Part shown: piece by piece, positions 18,267-27,825 of the stretch | Numbering within the stretch: position 1 is the stretch's first letter | How the letters are laid out: the number at the start of each line of letters is the position of its first letter | DNA from: an uncultured Arenicella sp. | Lineage (GTDB): Bacteria; Pseudomonadota; Gammaproteobacteria; Arenicellales; Arenicellaceae | Direction: 5' to 3' | DNA: 64,000 nucleotides | NCBI GenBank assembly: GCA_938045295.1 | Contig: CALINO010000013.1 | Coordinates: 1-64,000 of the forward strand | Notes under the pieces: model-generated | What the model saw: only the letters and a program-made list of their open reading frames with translations | The model's database searches: none | What the model was told of the DNA's origin: nothing | Translations under genes and position numbers: made by a program

Positions 18267-18337
18267 GTTTTTTAATCTTAGTTTTTTATATTAGCTCCTA
18301 ATTTATGCACTAAAACCCTACTAATTGACCCTTGCTT

Positions 18338-19318
18338 ATGACACTTAAACACGTATTTTCTGGTCTTTTGATGCTTGCCGCCCTTACTGCATGCGCCACT
18401 CATAATGCCGTTGCGCCGAAAGCATCTGCCCCGAAAGCTAAAGCAGCAACCCAGGCGTTAAACTTAAGCACCTCTGAGGTGAAGCAAGGTTACATTGAGC
18501 ACGCAAGTCTGGCGCAACTCTATCGTTGGTATCAGTACTATGAAAATAACGATGCCAGCATTGATAATCAGCTCGACATTCTAGATCAAGATATCTATGT
18601 CAAGTCTGGGCTTGGTGAAGGCACAGGGCACGCGGTTTATTTAGAGCGGGTGAAAAACATTCCGACAACGTGGAAAAATGCACACGACGTGAAGCAGACT
18701 AATGTGAGTATTAATGACGACGGTTCGATTAATATGAGCGTTGACATCACCTACTTAAACCAAGGCATATTGCCCGACGGCAACGTTAGATCTGCAGACT
18801 TACATTACACCACCACCTTGCGCCCATCAAAAAATGTGCTGCCGGTTTTTACTAAGATTGTTATTGAACAAAAAGGCGATGGTGTAGCGCCAGCCTTTGT
18901 GCCTATCTATGGCGAAAATCGCATCAAAAGTTTGGTGCATTACTGGTTGGCGCTTATTGAAGACCCCGCTCGTAACGTAGAGCCGTTTGCTGAAATTTTA
19001 GCCGATGGTTTTGAACTTAATTTCTCCAGTGGGCCAATAACTGACATGGCTGGTTTTGAACAATGGTTCCGTGGGCCGGCATCATCCGTGGCGGCCAGCA
19101 CACATAAAATAAGCCAGTTTTCTCAGAGCCAAAACGCCGATGGCAGCTATACGGTGTCAATGGATTTTGATTGGCAGGGCATTCTGCCGAACGATCAACA
19201 AATGGTGGCTAAGACTCGGCATCAATGGGTGGTTGTGGATAACCCAAGTGAACGTTTTGCGCGTATTAAACAGGTTAACGTAGAGCTGCTTCAGCCGTTT
19301 TCCCCTAAACCAAAATAA
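18338..19318 (+). CDS. lipoprotein with duplicated NTF2/SnoaL-like domain
   Basis: The ATG at 18338 gives 326 residues, with a lipobox LTAC near residue 19 and an Ala/Lys-rich linker. Two similar halves follow. Each opens with an aromatic helix (AQLYRWYQYYEN; SLVHYWLALIED), then a FEILADG/LDILDQD-type strand and a long strand pair ending in TRHQW or LHYTT. This is the NTF2-like alpha+beta cone pattern, here in tandem. No enzyme motif is visible. Family and function are uncertain. A 10-bp hairpin follows the gene at 19336. Confidence 0.6.
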   Translation: MTLKHVFSGLLMLAALTACATHNAVAPKASAPKAKAATQALNLSTSEVKQGYIEHASLAQLYRWYQYYENNDASIDNQLDILDQDIYVKSGLGEGTGHAVYLERVKNIPTTWKNAHDVKQTNVSINDDGSINMSVDITYLNQGILPDGNVRSADLHYTTTLRPSKNVLPVFTKIVIEQKGDGVAPAFVPIYGENRIKSLVHYWLALIEDPARNVEPFAEILADGFELNFSSGPITDMAGFEQWFRGPASSVAASTHKISQFSQSQNADGSYTVSMDFDWQGILPNDQQMVAKTRHQWVVVDNPSERFARIKQVNVELLQPFSPKPK

Positions 19319-19335
19319 GCCAGAATAAGAGCGCT

Positions 19336-19364
19336 AGTGTGGGCAAGGTGCGTATGCCCACACT
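19336..19364 (+). terminator. hairpin downstream of the NTF2-like lipoprotein gene
   Basis: A perfect 10-bp GC-rich inverted repeat (19336-19345 / 19355-19364) with a 9-base loop begins 17 bp after the stop. It lacks a T-run, so it may stabilise the 3' end rather than act as an intrinsic terminator. Confidence 0.45.
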
Positions 19365-19440
19365 CAGACTTAAGTATGAGCTTGCAGTGCAAGTTTTTAG
19401 CACATGCTCTTAGTACGGTTTTACTAATTAGAGAGATCAA

Positions 19441-20832
19441 ATGACTGATCAAGCGACAAACAGTAAGGACCGATATTTAACGTTTGTAAATACCAAGATT
19501 GGCGCCAAATTGGCTTCTTTTCTTGGCCTGCCGCGCCCCCCGGTATTAGAGCGTTATCACGCTCATCAACCGCTCATTGAAGGGGCGGTGTTACTCGGTG
19601 CAAACCCGCAAGGCGAATTGCTGCAAGTATTGAAAAGCGATTTGGCCGCAATGAAGGCCGAAGGTTTTGCGCATTCAACTTTGAGCAATACGCTTGATTT
19701 GCCTGAATGGTCATCCACGTCAAAGCCTAAGGCGTTGATCTTTGATGCCACCGGTGTTGTCAGCAGCGAAGAAACCGCGGCGCTGTATGAGTTTTTTCAC
19801 TCAACGGCGCGCTCGATATTACCCAATGGACGCGTGATTGTGTTTGGCCGCCCACCGGCATCGTGTGGCAGTGCTCAAAAGGCCACCGTGCAAAGAGCAC
19901 TGGAGGGGTTTACCCGCTCTTTAGCCAAAGAGCTGGGTAAGGCCATTACCGTGCAATTAGTCTATGTGGAGGACGGTGGCGAGGCGAATGTGCAATCAAC
20001 ATTGCGGTTTTTATTGTCTACTCGTTCAGCTTACGTTTCGGCGCAAGTGATTACCATCTCAACAACGCACAGCACACCAAGCGTAGACGACTGGGCTCAA
20101 CCTCTTGCCGGTAAAAAAGTATTGGTCACGGGCGCATCTCAAGGTATTGGGCGGGCTATTGCCCAAGTAATGGCGCGTGAGGGTGCGTACGTGGTTGGCC
20201 TGGATATACCGCAGGCAGAGTCAGCGTTAAGCTCATTTATGCAGTCTTTAGGCGGGGCTTCCATTGTGCTTGATTTACTGTCAGAGCAAGCGCCGCAAGT
20301 GCTGGTTGATGCTGCACTTGCTGATGGCGGTTGGGATGTGGTTATTCACAATGCCGGAATCACCAAAGATAAAACCATTGGCAAAATGCCGGCGGACTGG
20401 TGGGCCAATGTAGTGAATTTGAATTTAAGCACGCAAGAGCGAATCAATAATGCCTTACTCAGTGCTTCGGCGATTCACGACGGTGGCCGCATTATTTGCG
20501 TGTCGTCCATTTCAGGCATAGCGGGCACTCGCGGGCAAACCAATTATGCGCTATCTAAAGCCGGCGTTATAGGCATGGTCAAGAGTTACTCTCGTGCCTT
20601 GGCGGATCAAAATATTACGATTAATGCGGTTGCTCCGGGCTTTATTGAGACCAAGATGACCGCAGCCATGCCATTTATGCCAAGGGAATTAGGGCGGCGT
20701 ATGAGCTCGTTAGGCCAAGCCGGTTTGCCGGTTGATGTGGCCGAAACTGTCGCGTGGTTTGCTAACCCCGCATCACAAGGTGTGAGTGCTAATGTGATTC
20801 GTGTTTGCGGCCAAAATATCGTAGGTGCTTAA
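19441..20832 (+). CDS. high-molecular-weight FabG-like 3-oxoacyl-ACP reductase
   Basis: This 463-residue protein is about twice the length of ordinary FabG. The C-terminal half is a complete SDR: TGASQGIG at about residues 231-238, HNAG, the catalytic Ser, and YALSK at about residue 369, ending in a FabG-like VAPGFIETKMT. The N-terminal half (residues 1-215) is a degenerate Rossmann-like domain without the nucleotide motif, as in FabG4-type reductases. Known relatives use NADH and accept CoA thioesters. The ribosome site (agagagatc) is good. Confidence 0.8.
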   Translation: MTDQATNSKDRYLTFVNTKIGAKLASFLGLPRPPVLERYHAHQPLIEGAVLLGANPQGELLQVLKSDLAAMKAEGFAHSTLSNTLDLPEWSSTSKPKALIFDATGVVSSEETAALYEFFHSTARSILPNGRVIVFGRPPASCGSAQKATVQRALEGFTRSLAKELGKAITVQLVYVEDGGEANVQSTLRFLLSTRSAYVSAQVITISTTHSTPSVDDWAQPLAGKKVLVTGASQGIGRAIAQVMAREGAYVVGLDIPQAESALSSFMQSLGGASIVLDLLSEQAPQVLVDAALADGGWDVVIHNAGITKDKTIGKMPADWWANVVNLNLSTQERINNALLSASAIHDGGRIICVSSISGIAGTRGQTNYALSKAGVIGMVKSYSRALADQNITINAVAPGFIETKMTAAMPFMPRELGRRMSSLGQAGLPVDVAETVAWFANPASQGVSANVIRVCGQNIVGA

Positions 20833-20852
20833 TGTTTTATGCCCCACTTCTA

Positions 20853-22175
20853 TTATTTAACCTTTAGGTCTCTAAACAAATAACTCACCTTAATGCCAAG
20901 TTTGGTTTTTAGTGTGAGCTTTAATGTTGCATCAATTTTAAGCGTAGCGCCCTCAACGCGCTGCTTCTCAATGTTTGGTAAGGTAAATTCAAAATCAAAG
21001 TAGTTAGGCTGTGAGTCGCTATGAAATTGGTATTCCAAGGTTTCTCGAACTAATTCTAGGCTTGAAGATGCGCCAGCCATTTTTTCTACTTGAAAGGCCA
21101 TTAAACTTAATTCGACATGAGATGGCGGATTCATATCAAGCACTTCAATTCTGCCTCGAGTTCTTTGGCCAAGGGTTGCCGGGGTCGGTGATGTGGTTAG
21201 GTAAAAGTCACCAGATGAGGCGTAAGCACTTGCTTTGATTACAGCATTAAGCAAGATTAAACCCCCGAATATTGGAAAGCAAAAAATCAAGTAGCTTACA
21301 TAGCTGTATTGACTAAGCGAGGTGGCTTCTTGGTAAGCAATCGGGCATGAGAGCAGTAATATGAAAATCGCAATATAGATAGAGGTCGCATAACCCTGAG
21401 AATCGCCTTTGATTGCATTTTTAGCTTGGCTGTTGAGCTGCTTGCGTTTGTTTTTCAGTTTTTCTTTTCTTTTTTTGTGGCGAGAAAATTCGATCCAAAC
21501 AGGCACAATGAATGCCGGAAAAATAAGTGCAACAAGCCCTTTTAAATCACCACTCAAGAACGATGAAACGGCAATGATGACAGACAAGACGCAAAAAAAC
21601 ACCAGCATAATGAGTAGAGGGTAAGTGTAGGCTCTGCTGTCCGGCTCTTGATTTTTATCCTTATCTTTTAACAGTCGTTTTGCTTGAAAATACAAGCCAC
21701 TAATGCCGAGGCTGGCCGTTAAAAAAAAGAACAATAACGGAACGCTTATTGAGCTAAATTGCAAGTCTCGGTCGATGACGGCTAGCCGTGGATTTTCTGG
21801 GTTGTACCAAATGGACACGGGCTTATTATCTTTTTTCAGGGCATTTAAGCGAGCATACATTTTGTTGTTGTATCCATACGAATCGCTATCTTCGTTCTCG
21901 AAAAAACTGACTCTTGTGTTGCTGAAGCTTTTACCACCAACCTTATAGTGGTAGTGAGTGGTTAAAGTGTACGTTTTAGATTCGTAGCTGCGACCGTCTG
22001 AATCAGAGTCAATGGATGTGGTAACGTTTAGATTTAATGCGCTGATAGCCGCTGTGGTTGTTTGCCAACTTTTGGCTTCATACCAGTTTTGTGCTGTGGT
22101 TTGAATGTTCTGAAATATTAAATAGGCAACCCACGTAAATACACAGCAAAGCACAATCCATAATAGTCTGAACAT
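20853..22175 (-). CDS. DUF3592-type membrane protein
   Basis: A 440-residue membrane protein. There is one N-terminal transmembrane helix, then a soluble beta-rich domain of the DUF3592 kind (residues about 30-130, with the YHYKVGGKSFSNTRVSF and VSIWYNPENPRLAVI blocks). Two hydrophobic hairpins and a basic KKRKEKLKNKRK stretch follow, then two more membrane segments and a C-terminal extracytoplasmic beta domain. The function is unknown. It is convergent with the FabG-like gene and lies 17 bp downstream of the lipoprotein hydrolase gene on the same strand. Confidence 0.65.
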   Translation of the reverse strand: MFRLLWIVLCCVFTWVAYLIFQNIQTTAQNWYEAKSWQTTTAAISALNLNVTTSIDSDSDGRSYESKTYTLTTHYHYKVGGKSFSNTRVSFFENEDSDSYGYNNKMYARLNALKKDNKPVSIWYNPENPRLAVIDRDLQFSSISVPLLFFFLTASLGISGLYFQAKRLLKDKDKNQEPDSRAYTYPLLIMLVFFCVLSVIIAVSSFLSGDLKGLVALIFPAFIVPVWIEFSRHKKRKEKLKNKRKQLNSQAKNAIKGDSQGYATSIYIAIFILLLSCPIAYQEATSLSQYSYVSYLIFCFPIFGGLILLNAVIKASAYASSGDFYLTTSPTPATLGQRTRGRIEVLDMNPPSHVELSLMAFQVEKMAGASSSLELVRETLEYQFHSDSQPNYFDFEFTLPNIEKQRVEGATLKIDATLKLTLKTKLGIKVSYLFRDLKVK

Positions 22176-22192
22176 GTTATATGCCTGTTTTT

Positions 22193-23203
22193 TTAATCAA
22201 TGAAATCAGTGATTTCTGCTATCAATTGAGCAGGAATTTCTTCCGATAAAAAATGTGCGTTGTCTGGGTAAATGACTTCTTTATATTCGGTATTCTTGAG
22301 TTGGTTTTTTAGATAAGGCAGCTGTTTAGTCGTGAGCACGGTGTCTTTAGCGCCCCATAAAACCAAGGTTTTACCACTTAACAATGTCAGTGACTTTTGT
22401 TGCTGCTCTAGGCGTTCAAATAAAGCTGAGTCAAAGCCAGTATAAAATGAATATAAGGCTTCGTCTGAGCCTTCTTTCATGGGCGCCACATAACCAAAAC
22501 ATTCTTGTTCAGTAAGTTTAGTCTGCGCTGTTAGCCCCATGTTGGCGAATGTCATTTCTAATACCGATGCGCTGGATAGGTTGTTAGAAAACGCTTGGCT
22601 CATCACGCGACTCATCAGGCCTTTTTCCATTTTGGGGTGGTTAAAGCCGTGCTCACTAATAATAGTATTAAGAACCACTAAGTGTTTAATTTGCGCTGGG
22701 TTCGAGTGAATAAGCTCCCATGCAACTAACCCGCCCATATCATGAAATAGTAAGCTGTATTGTTGAACGTTTAATGAGTTTAATAATTGAGCCGTATAGT
22801 TGGCTTGCTCGAGATTAGTATAGTTAACTCCATTTGACTTAGGTTTGTCGCTGCTGCCATAACCTAATAAATCGATGGCAATCACACGATAATGTTGTTG
22901 CAGCTCAGGCAGCATTTTACGAAACAACCAAGATGAACTTGGTACTCCATGAATTAACACTAAGGTGGGTAAATTTGAGTCAGGGGATAGATCTAGGTAA
23001 GCGATTTTTCCGCCGCTGCTTTGGAAAAAATGTTGTTGTGCTCGATGATCAGGGTATTGATTGGTGTTCTGATATTTGGATTTGTCTATTGTTGTTAAGC
23101 GACTGGTCATTTTGCTATTCGAGCAAGCTGACAGCGTGATGGCTAATGCCAGTAGTGAAAAGACGTATTTAGCAAACTGTTTTAACCGAGGGGGTGTTTT
23201 CAT
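22193..23203 (-). CDS. alpha/beta-hydrolase lipoprotein (dehalogenase/epoxide-hydrolase type)
   Basis: Starting at MKTPPR (23203), the 336-residue protein has a type II signal with lipobox LSAC. The fold is alpha/beta hydrolase: oxyanion segment HGVPSSSWLF, nucleophile elbow HDMGG, acid in LWGAKDT and His in PDNAHF. The nucleophile is therefore Asp, as in haloalkane dehalogenases and epoxide hydrolases, but the Trp that usually follows it is Met. Lipid anchoring is unusual for these enzymes. The substrate is unknown. Confidence 0.75.
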   Translation of the reverse strand: MKTPPRLKQFAKYVFSLLALAITLSACSNSKMTSRLTTIDKSKYQNTNQYPDHRAQQHFFQSSGGKIAYLDLSPDSNLPTLVLIHGVPSSSWLFRKMLPELQQHYRVIAIDLLGYGSSDKPKSNGVNYTNLEQANYTAQLLNSLNVQQYSLLFHDMGGLVAWELIHSNPAQIKHLVVLNTIISEHGFNHPKMEKGLMSRVMSQAFSNNLSSASVLEMTFANMGLTAQTKLTEQECFGYVAPMKEGSDEALYSFYTGFDSALFERLEQQQKSLTLLSGKTLVLWGAKDTVLTTKQLPYLKNQLKNTEYKEVIYPDNAHFLSEEIPAQLIAEITDFID

Positions 23204-23317
23204 GCTGCGTTCCAATAAGCTTAGAAGTTAATTCATGCATCGCTTTAAAGTGCACAGTATGACATAGCCAGTAATAATGGCTGAGAGGAACTCGGTCAAA
23301 ATCAGAGGCTTCTTTGC

Positions 23318-24016
23318 TTATTTGAGCTCTTGAGTGGTCACCCAGGCTCGAACCGCTCTGGTGATCTCGGTGTCGGTCATGTTTTCCGTTTCGATGGCTG
23401 GGCCTAATACGCATCGTATTTTTCCGGGCTTGATCCAAAAGCTGTCTGTTGACCAAAACTTTCCAGCATTGTGTGCAATCGGCACGATCGGTTTGTTGGC
23501 CGCTTTGGCCAGTTTGGCGGCGCCTTTTTTATAGTTGCCTGGTTTATCCCATGGCGCGCGAGTGCCCTCAGGAAAAATCAACACGTAGCGATTTTGTTTG
23601 AACTTTTCAATGCCTTGTTCAACCACTTGATCCAGTGCATTTTTACTGTCTTTGCGGTCAATGGCAATGGGGCCGGTAGCGCGTAGGCCATAGCCAAACA
23701 CCGGAATGTTAAGTAATTCTTTTTTAAGCACCCACGCTAATGGTGGCAGAAACGTTTGCGTAACAATGGTTTCCCAAGTTGAGGAGTGTGCGCAGGCAAA
23801 AATACAAGGCTCATCCGGTATGTTATCCATACCTTCGACACTGTGGCTTAAGCCGCAGGTTACTTTAAGCCACCAAGTAACAAATTTGGCCCAACCGGCA
23901 ATCAGTTTAGAGCGGGTTGTTGGTTTCAGCGGTAATGCAAGAATGGCCACAATCAAAAACGGTATCGTAGACAGCCCTTGGACCAAATAAAATAAAATTG
24001 AACGAAAGTAAATCAT
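23318..24016 (-). CDS. plsC: 1-acyl-sn-glycerol-3-phosphate acyltransferase
   Basis: This 232-residue membrane-bound enzyme acylates lysophosphatidic acid to phosphatidic acid. An N-terminal hydrophobic segment is followed by the acyltransferase motif HSSTWE, which is HX4E rather than the textbook HX4D; this variant is typical of the short PlsC branch found beside gmhB. The FPEGTR motif is present, and GPIAIDRKDSKNAL is the substrate-pocket block. It is the last gene of the glyQ-glyS-gmhB-plsC unit. Confidence 0.88.
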   Translation of the reverse strand: MIYFRSILFYLVQGLSTIPFLIVAILALPLKPTTRSKLIAGWAKFVTWWLKVTCGLSHSVEGMDNIPDEPCIFACAHSSTWETIVTQTFLPPLAWVLKKELLNIPVFGYGLRATGPIAIDRKDSKNALDQVVEQGIEKFKQNRYVLIFPEGTRAPWDKPGNYKKGAAKLAKAANKPIVPIAHNAGKFWSTDSFWIKPGKIRCVLGPAIETENMTDTEITRAVRAWVTTQELK

Positions 24017-24039
24017 GGTAAGAGGGGGGAAAGGGCAGC

Positions 24040-24603
24040 TTAAATTTCTTTAGCAAGTAACGCGTCTACAAAGCTGGCTAAGTTATCAAACACGAGCGTT
24101 CCATCAAGCTCGAGATCTTGGTTGTTGCTGATGGCTTTCAATGATTTTTTGCCATTGCCGGTTTTGACCAAAACCGGGGTGGCACCAGCCGCCTTAGCGG
24201 CTTGTAAATCACGAATTGAATCGCCAACGGAATACACACCTTGAAAGTTTACGCCTAAGCGCCCGGTAAGCTGGGTGTACATGCCGGTTAAAGGCTTACG
24301 GCATTCGCATGCGTCATCCGGGTGGTGAGGACAAAACAAAATGGTTTGAATTTGACCGCCCAATTGGCGCAAATGTTCAATCATGCGGCCATGAATTTGA
24401 TTTAACTGGTCGGTGCTTAATAAGCCTCGCCCAATGCCCGACTGATTGGTCAGCACCACCACTTCAAAACCGGCTTGGCTTAAACGCGCAATGGCTTCTA
24501 AGCTGTCTTTTATGGGTCGCCACTCTTCGGGCGATTTCACAAACTCGGCTGAGTCGTGGTTAATCACCCCATCGCGATCTAAAATAACCAGTGGCTTAGG
24601 CAT
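24040..24603 (-). CDS. gmhB: D-glycero-beta-D-manno-heptose 1,7-bisphosphate 7-phosphatase
   Basis: The 187-residue HAD-superfamily phosphatase makes heptose 1-phosphate for LPS inner core. HAD motif I is DRDGVIN (Asp nucleophile and acid), motif II is LTNQSG, and the family zinc site is visible as CPHHPDDACECRKP. Motif IV is the GVYSVGDSIRDL segment. It lies 28 bp downstream of glyS. The length is normal. Confidence 0.93.
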   Translation of the reverse strand: MPKPLVILDRDGVINHDSAEFVKSPEEWRPIKDSLEAIARLSQAGFEVVVLTNQSGIGRGLLSTDQLNQIHGRMIEHLRQLGGQIQTILFCPHHPDDACECRKPLTGMYTQLTGRLGVNFQGVYSVGDSIRDLQAAKAAGATPVLVKTGNGKKSLKAISNNQDLELDGTLVFDNLASFVDALLAKEI

Positions 24604-24631
24604 AAGATTTATTCACTCGCTTTAAAATACG

Positions 24632-26722
24632 CTAACTTAATAGCGCAATGTCGGCCACGCCAAGGAACAAGCTTTGCATGCGTTTAAGTAAGGCTAAACG
24701 ATTGTTTTTCTCGGCTTGGTCGTCTGACATCACCATAACGTGCTCAAAGAACTCGTCGACCGGCGAACGCAGGCTGGCCAACTTGCTTAAGCCTTGTTCA
24801 TAGTTGCCAGCCTCAAACAGTGATTGGCAATCAGGCTCAATGTTTTCGATGGCTTTGTGCAGTTGTTTTTCAGCGTCTTCTGTTAGCAAGCTTTGGTTAA
24901 CCTCGGTGCTGATAGCCGAGGTTTGCTTTTTCAAAATATTGCTGATGCGTTTGTTGGCGGCGGCCAAGTCGGCGGCTTCACTGGCGCTATTAAACGCGTG
25001 CACTGCTTTTACTCTATGCTCAAAATCCAACGGGCTGTCTGGCTCGCACGCCATCACAGCGTGAATGGTGTTGGTGGCAATGTCCTGAGCTTGATAAAAC
25101 GCAGTGAGGCGGCCGCGAATAAAGCTGACAATGTTGTTTTGCGTATCAGCATCGATCTCAAAATTTTGCAGTTCAGCGTACACGCCAGCGCTTTGTGATA
25201 CTAACTCCGGCAATGAGAAGTCGTGCTTGCGTTCGATCAATATGCGTAAAATACTTAATGCCGCACGTCGTAGGGCATACGGGTCTTTATCGCCCGTGGG
25301 TATTTCGCCTGCGCCAAATAAGCCAACAAAGCTGTCAATTTTATCCGCCAATGCCACGGCTTGTGCTTCGTTTGACTCTGGTAGGTTGTCGCCAGCAAAC
25401 TTGGGCCAATAGTGTTGTTCTATGCATTCGCCAATAAGAGGCTGTTCACCTTCTATGTCGGCGTAGTAGTGCCCCATAATGCCTTGCAGTTCGTCAAACT
25501 CACCCACCATGTCCGACACCAAATCAGCCTTGGCTAATAGTGCGCCGCGTTGCGCAACCTCAACGTTAGCCCCCATTGCTTTTGCAATGTGCCCGGTGAG
25601 CTTTTCAATGCGTTTTGTTCGATCTAATAAGCTGCCCAGTTTGGCATGAAAACGCACGCTATCAAGGCGTTCAATGCGTGACTCTAAAGTGGCTTTTTGA
25701 TCGGTCTCCCAGAAAAATTGTGCGTCCGATAGGCGTGCTCGCAATACTTTTTCATTGCCCACCTTTACCTGCTCTGGGTTTTTGCTTTGAATATTACTTA
25801 AGGTAATAAAATGCGGCAGTAGCTTATTGTTGGCGTCAACAATATGAAAATACTTTTGATGGTCGCGCATTGACGACACTAAGCACTCTTGCGGCACTTG
25901 TAAAAAGGCGTTGTCAAAATCGCCAATGATTGGGCTTGGGTATTCGACCAAGCCGGTGACTTCATCCAACAATGCTTGATCGTCTTCAACGCGGCCATTC
26001 ACTTGTTTTGCGCACTCAGTCACTTGATCTAAGATCATGCTTTGGCGATCAGCAAAATTAGCGATCACGTGGCCGTCATTAAGCAATTGTTGCTCATAAT
26101 TATCGGCGTTAGTGATGGTGATTTCGCCTTGGCTATGAAAACGATGCCCGCGCGACGTGTTTGACGAGGTTATGCCTAAGACTGAGGCCGGTACGACTGT
26201 ATCGCCATGCATCACAATCAGCCATTTTACTGGGCGTACAAACTCGGCTTCGCCAGCGCCCCAGCGCATGCGCTTAGGTATCGGTAGGCGTTTGATGGCT
26301 TGATCTAGAATGGGTTGTAGCAACTCTTCAATGGTTTTGCCTTGTTCTTCTAGGTTGTAACTCAGCCATTCTCCTTTGTCGGTTTTAAGGCGCTGTAGAT
26401 TCGCCACTTCAACGCCGCATGACTTTGCAAAGCCCATGGCGGCCGGTGTGGGTTCACCGTCGTCTTTAAAGGCCGCTTGTACCGCCGGGCCACGGCGTTC
26501 AATGGTTTGATTCGGCTGAGCGGCAATCACATTCGGCACACTCAAGCCTAAGCGGCGAGGTGAGGCAAACGGGCGTGCGGCGTCAGCGTGGCTTTGATTG
26601 ATCAATTCGGCGTCTAATAAGCCATTAAGTAGCTCGGCGGTAAATGCATCACTGAGCTTTTTTAAGGCTTTGGGTGGCAGCTCTTCGGTACCTAATTCAA
26701 TCAGTAAGGTGTTGGTATTCAT
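24632..26722 (-). CDS. glyS: glycine-tRNA ligase beta subunit
   Basis: The start at 26722 gives 696 residues beginning MNTNTLLIELGTEELPPKAL, the family N-terminus. An open extension to 26812 overlaps glyQ and is rejected. Characteristic blocks include RRLGLSV, GPAVQAAF, RWGAGEAEFVRPVKWL, HDGD-like RDHQKYF, and GEFDELQGIMGHYYA. The beta subunit carries tRNA-binding regions of the alpha2beta2 enzyme. It begins 10 bp after the glyQ stop. Confidence 0.96.
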   Translation of the reverse strand: MNTNTLLIELGTEELPPKALKKLSDAFTAELLNGLLDAELINQSHADAARPFASPRRLGLSVPNVIAAQPNQTIERRGPAVQAAFKDDGEPTPAAMGFAKSCGVEVANLQRLKTDKGEWLSYNLEEQGKTIEELLQPILDQAIKRLPIPKRMRWGAGEAEFVRPVKWLIVMHGDTVVPASVLGITSSNTSRGHRFHSQGEITITNADNYEQQLLNDGHVIANFADRQSMILDQVTECAKQVNGRVEDDQALLDEVTGLVEYPSPIIGDFDNAFLQVPQECLVSSMRDHQKYFHIVDANNKLLPHFITLSNIQSKNPEQVKVGNEKVLRARLSDAQFFWETDQKATLESRIERLDSVRFHAKLGSLLDRTKRIEKLTGHIAKAMGANVEVAQRGALLAKADLVSDMVGEFDELQGIMGHYYADIEGEQPLIGECIEQHYWPKFAGDNLPESNEAQAVALADKIDSFVGLFGAGEIPTGDKDPYALRRAALSILRILIERKHDFSLPELVSQSAGVYAELQNFEIDADTQNNIVSFIRGRLTAFYQAQDIATNTIHAVMACEPDSPLDFEHRVKAVHAFNSASEAADLAAANKRISNILKKQTSAISTEVNQSLLTEDAEKQLHKAIENIEPDCQSLFEAGNYEQGLSKLASLRSPVDEFFEHVMVMSDDQAEKNNRLALLKRMQSLFLGVADIALLS

Positions 26723-26732
26723 GGTGCGCTCC

Positions 26733-27635
26733 TTAAGCTGATTCAGTTTGGGTAAGTTCTTTGCCGCGCGGAAAGCCCAGCTCTTCACGGGCTTCGTAAT
26801 ACGATTGGGCAATGCCTTTGGCTAAGGTTCTAATGCGGCCAATGTAACGTGCACGTTCGGTCACGCTGATCGCGTGACGGGCATCAAGCATGTTAAAGCT
26901 GTGCGATGCTTTCACCATTTTTTCGTACGCGGGCAGTGGCAAGCCTTGCTCTAGGCAGTAAGTGGCTTCCGCTTCGCAGGCGTTGAACGAGTGAAACAAC
27001 TCTTCCACGTTGGCGTGTTCAAAGTTGTATGCAGATTGCTCTACTTCATTTTGATGGTAAATGTCGCCGTAGGTGAACCCGTCTGTCCACTTCAAATCAT
27101 AAATGCTGTCTACGCCTTGTAAGTACATGGCAATGCGCTCTAGACCATAGGTGATTTCGCCGGTGACCGGTCGGCAATCTAGGCCGCCGACTTGTTGAAA
27201 GTAAGTAAACTGAGTCACTTCCATGCCGTTTAGCCACACTTCCCAACCTAGGCCCCACGCACCAATGGTGGGTGACTCCCAGTTGTCTTCAACAAAACGA
27301 ATGTCGTCGCTGAGCATGTCAATGCCCAGCTCTTTCAACGACTCTAAATACAGTTCTTGAATATTGTCCGGCGACGGTTTTAGCACCACTTGATACTGAA
27401 AATAGTGCTGCAAGCGATTGGGGTTTTCACCGTAACGACCGTCGGTTGGCCGTCGGCATGGTTGCACATACGCCGCATTCATTGGCTCTGGGCCAATGGC
27501 ACCAAGAAAGGTGGGAGTATGGAAGGTGCCAGCCCCAACTTCGGTGTCAAGGGGTTGCATAATTATGCAGCCGTTGTCGGCCCAAAATTGCTGCAAGCGC
27601 AAGATAATGTCTTGAAAGCTAAGAATGTCGCTCAT
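26733..27635 (-). CDS. glyQ: glycine-tRNA ligase alpha subunit
   Basis: The start at 27635 ([18 protein letters not shown]) gives 300 residues, the usual length. This is the class II catalytic subunit: [36 protein letters not shown] is the well-conserved N-terminal region, and [22 protein letters not shown] forms the active site. It is the first gene of the glyQS-gmhB-plsC operon. Confidence 0.97.
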   Translation of the reverse strand: MSDILSFQDIILRLQQFWADNGCIIMQPLDTEVGAGTFHTPTFLGAIGPEPMNAAYVQPCRRPTDGRYGENPNRLQHYFQYQVVLKPSPDNIQELYLESLKELGIDMLSDDIRFVEDNWESPTIGAWGLGWEVWLNGMEVTQFTYFQQVGGLDCRPVTGEITYGLERIAMYLQGVDSIYDLKWTDGFTYGDIYHQNEVEQSAYNFEHANVEELFHSFNACEAEATYCLEQGLPLPAYEKMVKASHSFNMLDARHAISVTERARYIGRIRTLAKGIAQSYYEAREELGFPRGKELTQTESA

Positions 27636-27724
27636 GGTAACTCTAGTCGCCAAATAAATGCCTGTAGGCGCGTTGAACACACCTAATAAAAAAGCGGGCA
27701 AAGCCGCATCTATAAAGTGCCAGT

Positions 27725-27730
27725 ATTATA
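27725..27730 (-). promoter_or_regulatory. candidate -10 element for glyQ
   Basis: Read on the minus strand this is a perfect TATAAT, placing a start about 83 nt upstream of glyQ. No good -35 is seen at 16-18 bp, so confidence is low. Confidence 0.35.
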
Positions 27731-27734
27731 GCCG

Positions 27735-27767
27735 CACCGCCTGAATATGCGAGCTATTCAGGTGGTG
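27735..27767 (-). terminator. hairpin after the PhoD gene
   Basis: A 13-bp stem with one G:T pair (27735-27747 / 27755-27767) and a 7-base loop lies 58 bp past the PhoD stop and just upstream of the glyQ -10. It could end PhoD transcription, but there is no T-run. Confidence 0.4.
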
Positions 27768-27825
27768 TTTTCCAAATAAGCGTAAATGCTGGGCTTAGGA
27801 TAAGTTCGGATAATGCATCCGCTTT

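Noticed and set aside
27735..27767. Riboswitch or T-box in front of glyQS
   Set aside because: Only a single hairpin lies there, upstream of the likely -10, and no T-box core sequence is present; T-box leaders are also rare in Gammaproteobacteria.
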